Shown: piece after piece, positions 1 through 7,850 of the stretch
Position numbering within the stretch: position 1 is the first letter of the stretch
How the letters are laid out: every line of letters begins with the position of its first letter
Made by a program: the position numbers and the translations under genes
Assembly (NCBI RefSeq): GCF_002953135.1
Contig: NZ_CP026372.1
Coordinates: 930,001-994,000 of the forward strand
Direction: 5' to 3'
Source of the DNA: Sphingobium sp. SCG-1
GTDB lineage: Bacteria > Pseudomonadota > Alphaproteobacteria > Sphingomonadales > Sphingomonadaceae
DNA: 64,000 nucleotides
Notes under the pieces: model-generated
Seen by the model: only the letters and a program-made list of their open reading frames with translations
Told to the model about the DNA's origin: nothing
Database searches by the model: none

Positions 1-180
1 AACGTCAACGTCAGGGTAGGCGGCGCGGATCTCGGCGGCTACAGCCTCCAGCGTGCTTTGCGTGCGCGCGTTGATCACGATGTTTGCGCCTTCCTGCGCA
101 AGGACAGTGGCGCAGGCGCGACCGATCCCACTGCTCGCGGCGCAGACGATTGCTGTTTTTCCTTTGAGTCCCAAATCCAC
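1..180 (-). CDS. SDR-family oxidoreductase, N-terminal 60 residues (cut by window edge)
   Basis: This is the N-terminal end of a short-chain dehydrogenase/reductase that uses NAD(P)H to interconvert an alcohol and a carbonyl. The first 60 codons are visible. The nucleotide-binding loop reads CAASSGIGRA at about residues 13-22 and is followed by a beta-strand ending NART, as in classical SDRs. I chose the GTG at 180 because a GGAGAAG Shine-Dalgarno lies just upstream. The catalytic Ser-Tyr-Lys would lie outside the window. It is the last visible gene of the operon that runs leftwards from the monooxygenase at 3446, so a role in processing an aromatic or sugar-derived intermediate is likely. 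The substrate is not determinable here. Confidence 0.85.
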   Translation of the reverse strand, partial: MDLGLKGKTAIVCAASSGIGRACATVLAQEGANIVINARTQSTLEAVAAEIRAAYPDVDV

Positions 181-227
181 GTTCTTCTCCGTCCTGCCGG
201 TCAGCCGGCCTTAATCTTTGTCATTGA

Positions 228-1013
228 TCACGCCGTGCCGTAGACGAAGCTGACGTCGCCAATGCCGCCAATAACCGCACGGACGCGGTCACCAGGGTTT
301 AGCGCGACCATCGGACCCAGTGCACCGGCGAGCAGCACGTCGCCCGCTTTCAAGGGTTCGCCGCGATTGGCCAGCGTCCGCGCAAGCCATGTCGCCGCGT
401 TGAGCGGATTGCCAAGAGCCGCGGCTCCGACGCCGAGCGATACGATGGCGTCGTTGATCTCCATGACCATTCCCGCAGACCAGATATCGAGGCCGGGGAG
501 GGGGCGCCCGGCCCTTGACAGGACGAAAAAAGCTGAGGAGCCATTGTCGGCCACGGTGTCCGCAAAGGTGATTTTCCAGTCGGAGATGCGGCTATCGACG
601 ATCTCAATCGCGGCATGCACAGTATCAACAGCGCCGGCGACTTGTTCCGGCGTAATATCTTGACCATCGAGGTTGCGGGAAAGAACGAACGCGATCTCCG
701 CCTCCGCCTTCGGCTGGATACAGCGCGCAGGATCGAGGCTGCCGCCGTCAGCAATCCGCATATCCTCGAACAAAGCTCCGAAATCGGGCTGCTCGACGCC
801 AAGCTGAGCTTGAACCGCCTTTGCGGTAAGCCCGGCTTTGCGCCCGACGATCCGGCGGCCCTGAGCTTTCCAGAACCGCGTGTTTACCGTTTGCACGGCA
901 TAAGCGCCGTCCACATCAAGGGGATCGAGCCATTGCCGCATGGGCGGAATTGGGCCGTTCAAATAGGCATCACGCAGCGCGCGCGCGGCGCTCTCCAAGG
1001 CTTGGGTTGGCAT
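228..1013 (-). CDS. mhpD: 2-keto-4-pentenoate hydratase (2-hydroxypenta-2,4-dienoate hydratase), MhpD type
   Basis: The enzyme adds water to 2-hydroxypenta-2,4-dienoate, giving 4-hydroxy-2-oxovalerate, a lower step of meta-cleavage pathways. At 261 residues it has the normal length of the MhpD/TesE/BphH family in the fumarylacetoacetate-hydrolase superfamily. The conserved metal-binding acids are present at E104 and E106 (KAEAEIAF) and E137 (AIEIVDSR), and the C-terminal barrel ends GDRVRAVIGGIGDVS. Its ATG follows directly on the stop codon of the upstream cytochrome gene, so translation is probably coupled. It fits with mhpB and mhpC at 15-17 kb, although it is in a different operon. The aldolase and acylating dehydrogenase that normally follow are not in the window. 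Confidence 0.9.
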   Translation of the reverse strand: MPTQALESAARALRDAYLNGPIPPMRQWLDPLDVDGAYAVQTVNTRFWKAQGRRIVGRKAGLTAKAVQAQLGVEQPDFGALFEDMRIADGGSLDPARCIQPKAEAEIAFVLSRNLDGQDITPEQVAGAVDTVHAAIEIVDSRISDWKITFADTVADNGSSAFFVLSRAGRPLPGLDIWSAGMVMEINDAIVSLGVGAAALGNPLNAATWLARTLANRGEPLKAGDVLLAGALGPMVALNPGDRVRAVIGGIGDVSFVYGTA

Positions 1014-1594
1014 CTAACCGAGTCCTCTCGATCGAAAGACCGACATCCTGCGGAAGATGCCGTCGCGTTTGACAAAGGCGTGGAACAGCGCGCCGGCTAC
1101 ATGTAGCACAACCAGCAGCAGCAGAAGGCAGGCAAGCAAAGCATGCGCCCGGAAAGCGGGCAGGTCCGTTACGCCCAGCGGCAGACGATCCGACTCTCCG
1201 CCGAAGACAACATTGGGGATGCCCGACATCGCTGCGGTGGCGATCCCGGTCACGACAATGGCGGCGGTGTTGAGACGCAAGGCGTGATGGGTGAGCTTCG
1301 CCAGTCGATCCAACAATGCGCTGCCGCTCGACAAAGGCTGTGGCTGCCGGCGCAGATAAGCCATCGGGATCATGATCAGCAAAATAGCGCAATCGTCAGG
1401 CCGATGATCATGTGCATGCCGACCACAGCCACTTTGGCTGGATCGCTCTCAGCCATAGGCGCAACGAGGAGAAAACCGGAAATCAGCATCGCGATGACGG
1501 CGCCAGCCAGCATCCAATGTGATGCGGCGCGAAAATGTCCATATCGCGGGGGGCCGTAATCGACATGGGCATCTGGACTGCGCCGTGCGGTCAT
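1014..1594 (-). pseudogene. cytochrome b561 family membrane protein, interrupted by a one-base frameshift
   Basis: Two overlapping frames together encode one cytochrome b561 of about 193 residues. The first frame starts at 1594 (MTARRSPDAH, AGGAAAG ribosome site) and carries a first helix with HW before it and a second helix with HMIIGLTI. It then stops at 1376. The second frame continues with IMIPMAYLRRQP, the HHALRLNT helix and the C-terminal RDGIFRRMSVF signature of the family. The switch falls in a run of four T on the coding strand. A fifth T would restore ALFLLIMIPM, so a single deletion or a base-calling error explains it. The intact protein would be a di-heme quinone-linked electron carrier. 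It lies between the monooxygenase and hydratase genes in one operon. Confidence 0.8.
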
Positions 1595-1649
1595 CGATCT
1601 TTCCTGCTGCGTGTTCGATTCACAACGGAGGAGTGCATCACGGGCGGGG

Positions 1650-3446
1650 TCATCGCGTGCACTTCGTGTCCCGCTCGACGTGCTCGCGTCGCCACTCAGC
1701 GATGACCTGCTCATATTCGAGCGGGCCGCCGCCATAGGTAGCGCCGACATATGTCGGCTTGTCCGCAAACTTGCCTTCGTTGTTCAGAAAGCCGGGCGTG
1801 CATTCCTCATAGAAATGCTCATGGTCGACATGCTTCTGGTCTATAGTCTCCGTCCAGCGTAGCTCCGCTTCTGGAGTGACTTCCATCGTCTGCACGCCTT
1901 GAGCGCGGCAGCGAGCGATCAGCGCTGCGGCATGTTCGGCCTGCATCAGCAGAGTGTGCGTGAAGTTGAAGGCCGTGGTGCCCTGCAGTGTGCCCCCGAT
2001 GATGTGGAAGTTGGGGAAGCCGCTCAGTTGCGTTCCATGCACCGAACGGAACGACCCATTCCATTTGTCTTCAAGCGTTATACCGTTACGGCCTCTGACC
2101 TGATACCCGCCTACTTTGTGTGGCGGGGCACCGACGTCGAAGCCTGTGGCAAGCACGATCAGGTCCAAAGGATATTCGACACCCTTCGCGATCACGCCCC
2201 TTTCGCTAATGCTTTCGATGCCACGCCCTTCGGTGTCAATCAAAGTGACATTTGGGCGATTGAAGATGGGTAGGAACTCATCGCTATATAGCGGGCGCTT
2301 GCACAGGAAATTGTACCAGGGCTTGAGGCGCTCGGCGAGATCGGCATCTGTGATTTCGGAAGCCACCCGGTTGCGGATCTGCTCCATCTTCTCATAGTCG
2401 GCGATTTGCATCAGTTCGTGCGGGCCAACGTCGCCGCCGGGCTGAAACCGTTCCGCCATTAATGAGCTGAAACGCAGCCACAGGTCACCCCAGTGATCAT
2501 TGACGAGGTTCTCCTCGACCTTGTGGCCGGAGACTACCGCAAGGAAATTTTCCATGCGCCGGCGTTGCCAGCCTTTTTCCTGCGCGCCGAACCAGTCGGG
2601 ATCGGTCGGACCATTCTTGCGATGGTCGACCGCGGATGGCGTTCGTTGGAAGACGAGGAGCTCAGCGACGTCGTCGGCAAGCCTTGGCGCGATTTGCACC
2701 GCAGTGGCGCCAGTGCCGATCACGCCGACCCGCCTGCCGCGCAATTTGTCAAAACCGCCTGCGGGCGAACCGCCCGTATAGCTGTAATCCCAGCGCGCCG
2801 AATGGAACATGTGCCCTTTGAAACTGCGGATTCCGGGAATGCGCGGCAGCTTGACTTTGGCCAGTGGCCCCTGCGCGACGCACACAAAGCGCGCGGCAAG
2901 TGTGTCGCCACGGTCCGTTTCGGCAATCCATCGCGCGCGGTTTTCATCCCATGCGATTGTGTCGATCTTCGTCTGGAACAGAGCGCGATCGTAGAGATTG
3001 AAATGACGTCCTATTGCCTGGGCGTGCGCGAATATTTCCGCGCCCCTAGCGTATTTCTCGGTAGGCACAGTGCCGACCTCTTCAACGAGTGGCATATAGA
3101 TCGCTGCTTCGATATCGCAGCGTACGCCAGGATAGCGGTTCCAGTACCAAGTGCCGCCAAAATCGCCTGCGACTTCCACGATACGAAACGACTCGATGCC
3201 ATGCCGCGTCAATTCAGCGCCCGTAAGCAAACCTCCGAAGCCGCCGCCGACGATGAGGACGTCGATCTCTTCTGTTAGAGATTGGCGGGCGAACCCAGGC
3301 TCGACATAAGGGTCTGCAACATAGTCGGCATAATCACCGCTAGCCTCAATGAACTGGGCGTCACCGTCTTTGCGCAGGCGTTTGTCCCGCTCCTCTAGAT
3401 ATTTGGTGTGCAACGCCTTTGCATCATATGCCGTGTGGCCAGACAT
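1650..3446 (-). CDS. Baeyer-Villiger flavin monooxygenase
   Basis: This FAD- and NADPH-dependent monooxygenase inserts one oxygen next to a carbonyl, turning a ketone into an ester or lactone. The 598-residue protein has an N-terminal extension of about 60 residues, then the FAD motif GGGFGG at 67-72, the Baeyer-Villiger fingerprint F-x-G-xxx-H-xxx-W-D at 209-220, and the NADPH motif GTGATA at 244-249. This layout is that of the phenylacetone/steroid/cyclododecanone monooxygenase group. The ATG at 3446 has a GGAGAGAGC ribosome site. It is first in an operon with the b561, hydratase and SDR genes, and the operator-like element at 3525-3547 lies about 80 bp upstream. The ketone substrate is unknown. 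An aryl alkyl ketone would suit the aromatic context. Confidence 0.9.
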   Translation of the reverse strand: MSGHTAYDAKALHTKYLEERDKRLRKDGDAQFIEASGDYADYVADPYVEPGFARQSLTEEIDVLIVGGGFGGLLTGAELTRHGIESFRIVEVAGDFGGTWYWNRYPGVRCDIEAAIYMPLVEEVGTVPTEKYARGAEIFAHAQAIGRHFNLYDRALFQTKIDTIAWDENRARWIAETDRGDTLAARFVCVAQGPLAKVKLPRIPGIRSFKGHMFHSARWDYSYTGGSPAGGFDKLRGRRVGVIGTGATAVQIAPRLADDVAELLVFQRTPSAVDHRKNGPTDPDWFGAQEKGWQRRRMENFLAVVSGHKVEENLVNDHWGDLWLRFSSLMAERFQPGGDVGPHELMQIADYEKMEQIRNRVASEITDADLAERLKPWYNFLCKRPLYSDEFLPIFNRPNVTLIDTEGRGIESISERGVIAKGVEYPLDLIVLATGFDVGAPPHKVGGYQVRGRNGITLEDKWNGSFRSVHGTQLSGFPNFHIIGGTLQGTTAFNFTHTLLMQAEHAAALIARCRAQGVQTMEVTPEAELRWTETIDQKHVDHEHFYEECTPGFLNNEGKFADKPTYVGATYGGGPLEYEQVIAEWRREHVERDTKCTR

Positions 3447-3524
3447 GCTCTCTCCAACTTCGATCGGACGCCGGGCTTCGTGACGAACCTCGCTATCGAC
3501 TCCCGTAACGTAAAATAAATTACA

Positions 3525-3547
3525 CTTACATGCAAGTATGCTAGACT
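3525..3547 (-). promoter_or_regulatory. operator-like element upstream of the monooxygenase operon
   Basis: Read on the minus strand, the sequence CATACTTGCATGTAAGT (3524-3540) matches 16 of 17 bases of the element at 7678-7694 upstream of the TonB receptor, in the same orientation to its gene. The flanking TCTAGCAT also matches the palindromic site at 17037-17048 beside the GntR gene. The element lies about 80 bp before the start codon. I infer a common operator, most simply for the GntR/FCD regulator at 17201. Confidence 0.6.
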
Positions 3548-3655
3548 GTGCAGGTGGAATTTCATAATGCCAATACCAAGCCCGCGGTTACACTGTCGTC
3601 ACCTGTGAAGGGCGAACCACGCTTCCCGCATTGCTGAGCAAAAAGGCGAGGAACA

Positions 3656-3915
3656 ATTGGCTCGTTGCAGCATGTCGCTCTCGGCATTCCCACACTTCGT
3701 GAAGGTGTTGATGTCTACGAAGCATTGACCCACGTTGATCGAGCGGATCTTGTCGCGATGCGCTGCTCCGGCGGGAGCAGGACTAGGTCATGCTCGTCGA
3801 AACTGGCAGAGACCGCAAGTTTCGTCACCTTCTGATGGGGCCACGTTAGTCAATATCGTTGAGGTTGAGACAAGGCTGTAGGAGGAAAGGGATCGCGTAC
3901 TTGCTGAAAAGGCTC
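3656..3915 (+). pseudogene. decayed VOC/glyoxalase-extradiol dioxygenase remnant
   Basis: No open frame survives, but three successive frames read as one vicinal-oxygen-chelate protein. The first gives LQHVALGIPTLREGVDVYEA (a metal-binding His followed by the usual F/Y-Y-E helix end) and continues to DLVAMRCSGG. The second gives REQD, a stop, then VMLVETGRDRKFRHLLMG. The third gives ATLVNIVEVETRL, a stop, then EERDRVLAEKAR. At least two frameshifts and two stops mark it as dead. A GAGGAACA ribosome-site-like sequence precedes the beginning. It would have encoded an extradiol dioxygenase or glyoxalase-like enzyme. It sits convergent to the TIM-barrel gene at 3933. I read this by eye, so homology is moderately sure. 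Confidence 0.5.
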
Positions 3916-3932
3916 GCGTGGCGCACATCCGC

Positions 3933-4988
3933 CTATTCTATTCCCATAACCTGGGCGTTCAGTGCACGGTTCGAACCGCCAGCGGCAAAATCATCGAAAG
4001 CTGTTTCCGTAACGCGAATGATATGGCGGGCTATGAAGGGCGCTCCCTCCGCTGCACCGGCATTAGGGTGTTTAAGCGCACATTCCCACTCGAGAACCGC
4101 CCAGCCCGAAAAGTCGTTCTGCGCCATCTTCGAAAAGATCTGCGCAAAGTCGACCTGCCCGTCGCCAAGCGAGCGGAAGCGGCCGGGTCGGTCGACCCAG
4201 GACTGGTAACCGCCATAGACGCCGGCGCGGCCGCTCGGGCGAAACTCCGCGTCCTTGACGTGGAAGCATTTGATGCGGTCGTGATAGATGTCGAGGAACG
4301 CTAAATAATCGAGCTGCTGCAGCACGAAGTGACTTGGATCGTATAGGATGTTCGCCCGCGGGTGATTGCCTACGCGATCCAGGAACATCTCGAACGTGAC
4401 GCCGTCGTGAAGATCCTCACCCGGATGAATCTCATAGCCGATATCGACTCCGTTCTCGTCGAAATGATCGAGAATAGGCGTCCAACGTCGCGCGAGTTCG
4501 TCGAATGCGTCCTCCACTAACCCTGCGGGACGTTGCGGCCACGGATAAACGTAAGGCCAGGCTAAAGCGCCTGAGAAACTTGCATGCGCTGTAAGCCCCA
4601 GCCTCCGGCTCGCGAGCGCCGCCATCTTCATTTGTTCTACCGCCCATAATTGCCGGGCCTTGGGATTGCTGCGGACGTGGGGAGCGGCAAAAGCGTCAAA
4701 CTGTGCGTCATAGGCGGGATGGACGGCGACCAACTGCCCCTGAAGATGTGTCGCCAGTTCGGTGATTTCGATGCCGCGCTCGCCTAGAACGCCTTTGACC
4801 TCGTCGCAATAGGTCTGACTCTCAGCCGCTTTTGCAAGGTCAAAAAGGCGCGCGTCCCAGCTTGGAATCTGGATGCCCTTATAGCCAAGCTTTGCGGCCC
4901 AATCGGCGATGTCCGGGAGGCTGTTGAATGGCGCCTGGTCGCCCGCGAATTGGGCGAGAAAAATGGCCGGACCCTTGATCGTACGCAT
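3933..4988 (-). CDS. sugar phosphate isomerase/epimerase-like TIM barrel
   Basis: A 351-residue xylose-isomerase-like TIM barrel with the family's metal site: E186 (GYEIHPGE), D217 (LYDPSHF), H243 (CFHVKDAEF) and E300 (VLEWEC). Enzymes of this fold that are encoded beside Gfo/Idh/MocA dehydrogenases often act on 3-keto sugars, as epimerases, dehydratases or lyases that eliminate the aglycone after oxidation. Here the dehydrogenase gene ends 1 base upstream, and the ATG has a GAGGTG ribosome site spanning that junction, so the two are surely co-expressed. The exact reaction cannot be read from sequence. The protein is probably cytoplasmic, as no signal peptide is seen. Confidence 0.8.
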   Translation of the reverse strand: MRTIKGPAIFLAQFAGDQAPFNSLPDIADWAAKLGYKGIQIPSWDARLFDLAKAAESQTYCDEVKGVLGERGIEITELATHLQGQLVAVHPAYDAQFDAFAAPHVRSNPKARQLWAVEQMKMAALASRRLGLTAHASFSGALAWPYVYPWPQRPAGLVEDAFDELARRWTPILDHFDENGVDIGYEIHPGEDLHDGVTFEMFLDRVGNHPRANILYDPSHFVLQQLDYLAFLDIYHDRIKCFHVKDAEFRPSGRAGVYGGYQSWVDRPGRFRSLGDGQVDFAQIFSKMAQNDFSGWAVLEWECALKHPNAGAAEGAPFIARHIIRVTETAFDDFAAGGSNRALNAQVMGIE

Positions 4989-4989
4989 G

Positions 4990-6105
4990 CTACACCTCGA
5001 AATTAATCCAACCCGCTTCTTCCTGGCTGGCAGTCACGGCCAAATGGATGAGCGCCATGCCGCGCAATCCATCCTCGATGCCGGGGAGAAGGCTTCCAGA
5101 TTCTCCGCGCAGTTGGCGTGCAAAGTCGCGATAGAGATTAGCGAAGGCCTCCAGATACCCTTCCGGGTGGCCTCCGGGCATGCGGGATGCCCAGCCAGCA
5201 TCGCTTCCCAGCGTGGCGTCCCCAGTCTGGAGCAACTCGGTGCGGTTATCAGCATGATTGAGCGTCAGGCAATTTGGACTCTCTTGAGACCAGCTTAGCG
5301 CACCCTTGTCGCCATACACCCGCAGGCGGAGGGCGTTACGTTCCCCAATCATGATCTGGGAAGCGAGGAGCATGCCGCGCGCGCCATTGTCGAACCGCAG
5401 CAGCAGCTGACAGTCATCGTCCAGTGCCCGATCGGGCACCACCGCGGCGAGATCCGCTAACAGCTGCGTCACATTCAAGCCGGTCACGAATTCGGCGAGG
5501 TGGAAGGCATGTACGCCGATGTCGGCGATTGCGCCGCCTTCTCCTGCCTGTGCGGGATTTGTGCGCCATTCCGCCTGCTTGCCTGCCGCAGCGCCAGCCA
5601 ACCAACCTTGAGCATATTCGACAATGACCTTGCGAACGGTGCCGAGCGCGCCTGCCGCGATCCGTGCGCGTGCTTCCCGAACAAGCGGATAGCCGGAATA
5701 AGTGTAAGTCAGGCCATAGGCGCAGCCTGAACGTTGGATTATGGCAGCCAGCGTCTTTGCTTCGCCAAACGTCGCCGTCGCCGGTTTGTCACTCAGGACG
5801 GCGATGCCGGACTCTAGAGCCATCGACGCGGCGGAGAGATGATTATGATTGGGCGTGGCGATCGTCACGAAGTCGATGCCGTCATCACGCGCGGCTTCTC
5901 CGGAGAGCATCGACGGCAGATCGGGATAGGCGCGCTTTGGATCAACGCGGTAGATCTCTCCGGCTTGGCGCGAGCGGTCTGCGTCGCTGCTGAAAGACCC
6001 CGCGACAAGTTCGATCTCACGATCCAGTTCGGCGGCGATGCGATGTACCGGACCGATGAACGCTCCTGGACCGCCGCCAATCATTCCCATGCGAAGCCTT
6101 CGCAT
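4990..6105 (-). CDS. Gfo/Idh/MocA family NAD(P)-dependent oxidoreductase
   Basis: This family oxidises sugar hydroxyls, frequently at C3 of a glycoside, with NAD(P). The 371-residue protein has a Rossmann glycine motif GGGPGAFIG at 10-18, the ATPNHNH strand end, D106-K107-P108 in place of the usual EKP (the catalytic Lys is kept), and the substrate-domain helix DIGVHAFHL. I start it at the ATG at 6105, which follows GGAGGGGCA. An in-frame start at 6177 adds 24 residues unlike the family. Paired with the TIM barrel downstream it suggests oxidation followed by elimination or isomerisation of a sugar. It diverges from the membrane regulator at 6362. Confidence 0.85.
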   Translation of the reverse strand: MRRLRMGMIGGGPGAFIGPVHRIAAELDREIELVAGSFSSDADRSRQAGEIYRVDPKRAYPDLPSMLSGEAARDDGIDFVTIATPNHNHLSAASMALESGIAVLSDKPATATFGEAKTLAAIIQRSGCAYGLTYTYSGYPLVREARARIAAGALGTVRKVIVEYAQGWLAGAAAGKQAEWRTNPAQAGEGGAIADIGVHAFHLAEFVTGLNVTQLLADLAAVVPDRALDDDCQLLLRFDNGARGMLLASQIMIGERNALRLRVYGDKGALSWSQESPNCLTLNHADNRTELLQTGDATLGSDAGWASRMPGGHPEGYLEAFANLYRDFARQLRGESGSLLPGIEDGLRGMALIHLAVTASQEEAGWINFEV

Positions 6106-6361
6106 TGCCCCTCCAGTTATTGCCTCGCTGCGCCCGCGACGGAATTGAGGTCGTTGCCCTGCGTGTCGCAGGCGCAAATTGAGCTTGCCTCATTCATGCG
6201 GCCAGACGCTGCGGCCAAGCAATGATGTCAACGTGATGTAACGGTTGACGAGAACTTGTTCCGCCTGATGCGACCGCCGTTTTTACACAGTGCGTGGAAT
6301 TATACCCAGGGACGAGCAGCTACTTCTGGCGTCGGAAAGCCCTACCACATATAGCTGCTAG
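6106..6361. promoter_or_regulatory. divergent promoter region between the dehydrogenase operon and the membrane regulator
   Basis: This 256-bp region must carry promoters for both flanking genes. It contains a perfect 10-bp palindrome GAACTTGTTC at 6252-6261, a candidate operator. No copy of the CATACTTGCATGT element was found here, so this pair may be controlled separately from the other island operons. Confidence 0.35.
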
Positions 6362-7609
6362 ATGAATCATTCCGTTAGGCTTGATAATGGCGAACACGCC
6401 CAATTGATCGACAACGAGATCGAGAGAATTCGAGAGTGTCTGGGGCGCTCCTCAAAGCTTCGCGATCTCTTCGACTATCTCGTTGATCGCTCGCGCACCG
6501 GCACTCCGCCGCGTGAAGTGGAGATATCGCAAGACGTCTTCGGCCGTACGACACAGGCAGGCGATGATGGCGGCGCACGCGTCTATATTCATCGACTCCG
6601 AAAACGGTTGGAGGAGATTTACGGCGATCGGAGGGGCGCCGGACTAAGGCTTACACTTCCTTTGGGCGAGTATCGCCTTATTGCCGAAATTGGCAGCGCT
6701 GACTTCCCCGGGCCGGAGTCCGCACCGTTACTTCTCGCGCCGCGTCGTCAGTTCTCCTGGCGAGCGCTGGCAATCGCGGCGGTCGGTCTGACGGCCGCCT
6801 TTGCCCTTGTCGTTTCGCTGTTGCTCTGGCCTGCTCCCGGAGTGCGCGAGGCAACGCAGGTGCGCCAATCCGAAATCTGGAAGCCGCTGTTCGCAAACCG
6901 CAAAAGCGTGATCATCGCCGAAGGTGACCACTATCTTTTCGGTGAGAAAGGAGCAGGCGGGGAGGTGTCACGTCTGGTGCGTGATTATCGCATACATTCG
7001 CGCGAGGATCTCGACGCTTATCTTCTAAGCCACTCGTCTGACGCCGCGCGCTATATCGATGTCGGCCAGAGCTATATTCCCACGACCGTTCCTCGCGCCC
7101 AGCAATATCTGGCGCCCATTCTTGCGCGTGCGCCCAGCGTCCGCGTGCTTCCCGCGACGCAGGTGCCGGCGGCCGCGATGCTGTCGCAAAACATCATCTA
7201 CCTCGGCCTTTCGAGCGGGCTTGGCCCGCTAAGCGCCCCGACAACCTCCGGTTCCCGCTTCGAACTTAGTACGGATAGCGACCAGATACGCGACAAGCGC
7301 ACCGGACGCGTCTACGGAGCAGGGCCCTCGGGCGGCGCATCACCACGTAGGCAATATGGCCTTGTGAGCCTTTTCTTCGGTAAGGAGGGCAACCGCTACA
7401 TCATACTCGCGGGGACGAGTGAAATGGGACTGGTCGGGCTGGTCGAGACGATAGGCGCGTATGATGGCTTACGCGAACTGTCCAACGCTCTGCACAGCAG
7501 TGGCACTGCCGAGGCCTTATACGAAGTGGATAGCCAAGGTGCCGGCGTTCTGGCCGTGAGACTGGTGGCCACTAATCAAAGAGATCAGCAGCGCGTTTGG
7601 ACGCCCTGA
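6362..7609 (+). CDS. membrane-anchored protein with N-terminal winged-helix-like domain (CadC-like topology)
   Basis: I do not know a named homologue. The 415-residue protein begins with a cytoplasmic domain that resembles the DNA-binding-like module in front of many sensory or TPR proteins: DVFGR (58-62), then RVYIHRLRKRLEEIY (73-87) and LTLPLGEYRL (97-106), the counterpart of the VFGR...VRVQARRLRxKL...PKGxYxP pattern. One transmembrane helix follows (about 135-157), then a periplasmic domain of about 255 residues with no motif I recognise. The layout suggests a one-component membrane regulator that senses a periplasmic ligand. It lies between the dehydrogenase operon and the TonB receptor and could control either. 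Confidence 0.65.
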   Translation: MNHSVRLDNGEHAQLIDNEIERIRECLGRSSKLRDLFDYLVDRSRTGTPPREVEISQDVFGRTTQAGDDGGARVYIHRLRKRLEEIYGDRRGAGLRLTLPLGEYRLIAEIGSADFPGPESAPLLLAPRRQFSWRALAIAAVGLTAAFALVVSLLLWPAPGVREATQVRQSEIWKPLFANRKSVIIAEGDHYLFGEKGAGGEVSRLVRDYRIHSREDLDAYLLSHSSDAARYIDVGQSYIPTTVPRAQQYLAPILARAPSVRVLPATQVPAAAMLSQNIIYLGLSSGLGPLSAPTTSGSRFELSTDSDQIRDKRTGRVYGAGPSGGASPRRQYGLVSLFFGKEGNRYIILAGTSEMGLVGLVETIGAYDGLRELSNALHSSGTAEALYEVDSQGAGVLAVRLVATNQRDQQRVWTP

Positions 7610-7677
7610 GGATTCTCGCGGCGCGGGCTGTCAAGGCCGTGCCGTAACCTTGCAACATCACCGTTACGTTGCTGTGA

Positions 7678-7694
7678 CATACTTGCATGTCAGT
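7678..7694 (+). promoter_or_regulatory. operator-like element upstream of the TonB receptor operon
   Basis: CATACTTGCATGTCAGT differs at one base from the minus-strand sequence at 3524-3540 upstream of the monooxygenase. Both lie in the same orientation to their gene. Its position is about 160 bp before the receptor start codon. It is the strongest direct link between the deglycosylation genes and the aromatic genes. Confidence 0.6.
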
Positions 7695-7850
7695 CCGCCA
7701 TGACTAAAACTTTGTCATCGCCAGTCGTCGCAGAATGACAGCGACCGTGGATGGCAAGGCATTGATCCGAGCGTGATCTACCAGCTGAACTTTCCCGGAA
7801 CCGTTGCGCGGCAGCGCAGCGAGTATAAAAATTTCGTGGGGAGAGAAGTT

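Noticed and set aside
2493..3278. Long plus-strand open frame (261 codons) opposite the monooxygenase
   Set aside because: It is antisense to a gene with clear motifs and shows no domain, ribosome site or plausible composition. GC-rich DNA gives such frames by chance.
3859..4304. Two plus-strand frames overlapping the 3' end of the TIM-barrel gene
   Set aside because: Antisense to conserved metal-site residues of the TIM barrel. Only the part before 3915 has possible remnant VOC content.
7660..7669. CCGTTACGTT and similar TAACG strings upstream of several island genes
   Set aside because: The matches are only 7-8 bases, differ in orientation and also occur within genes, so I do not treat them as an operator.
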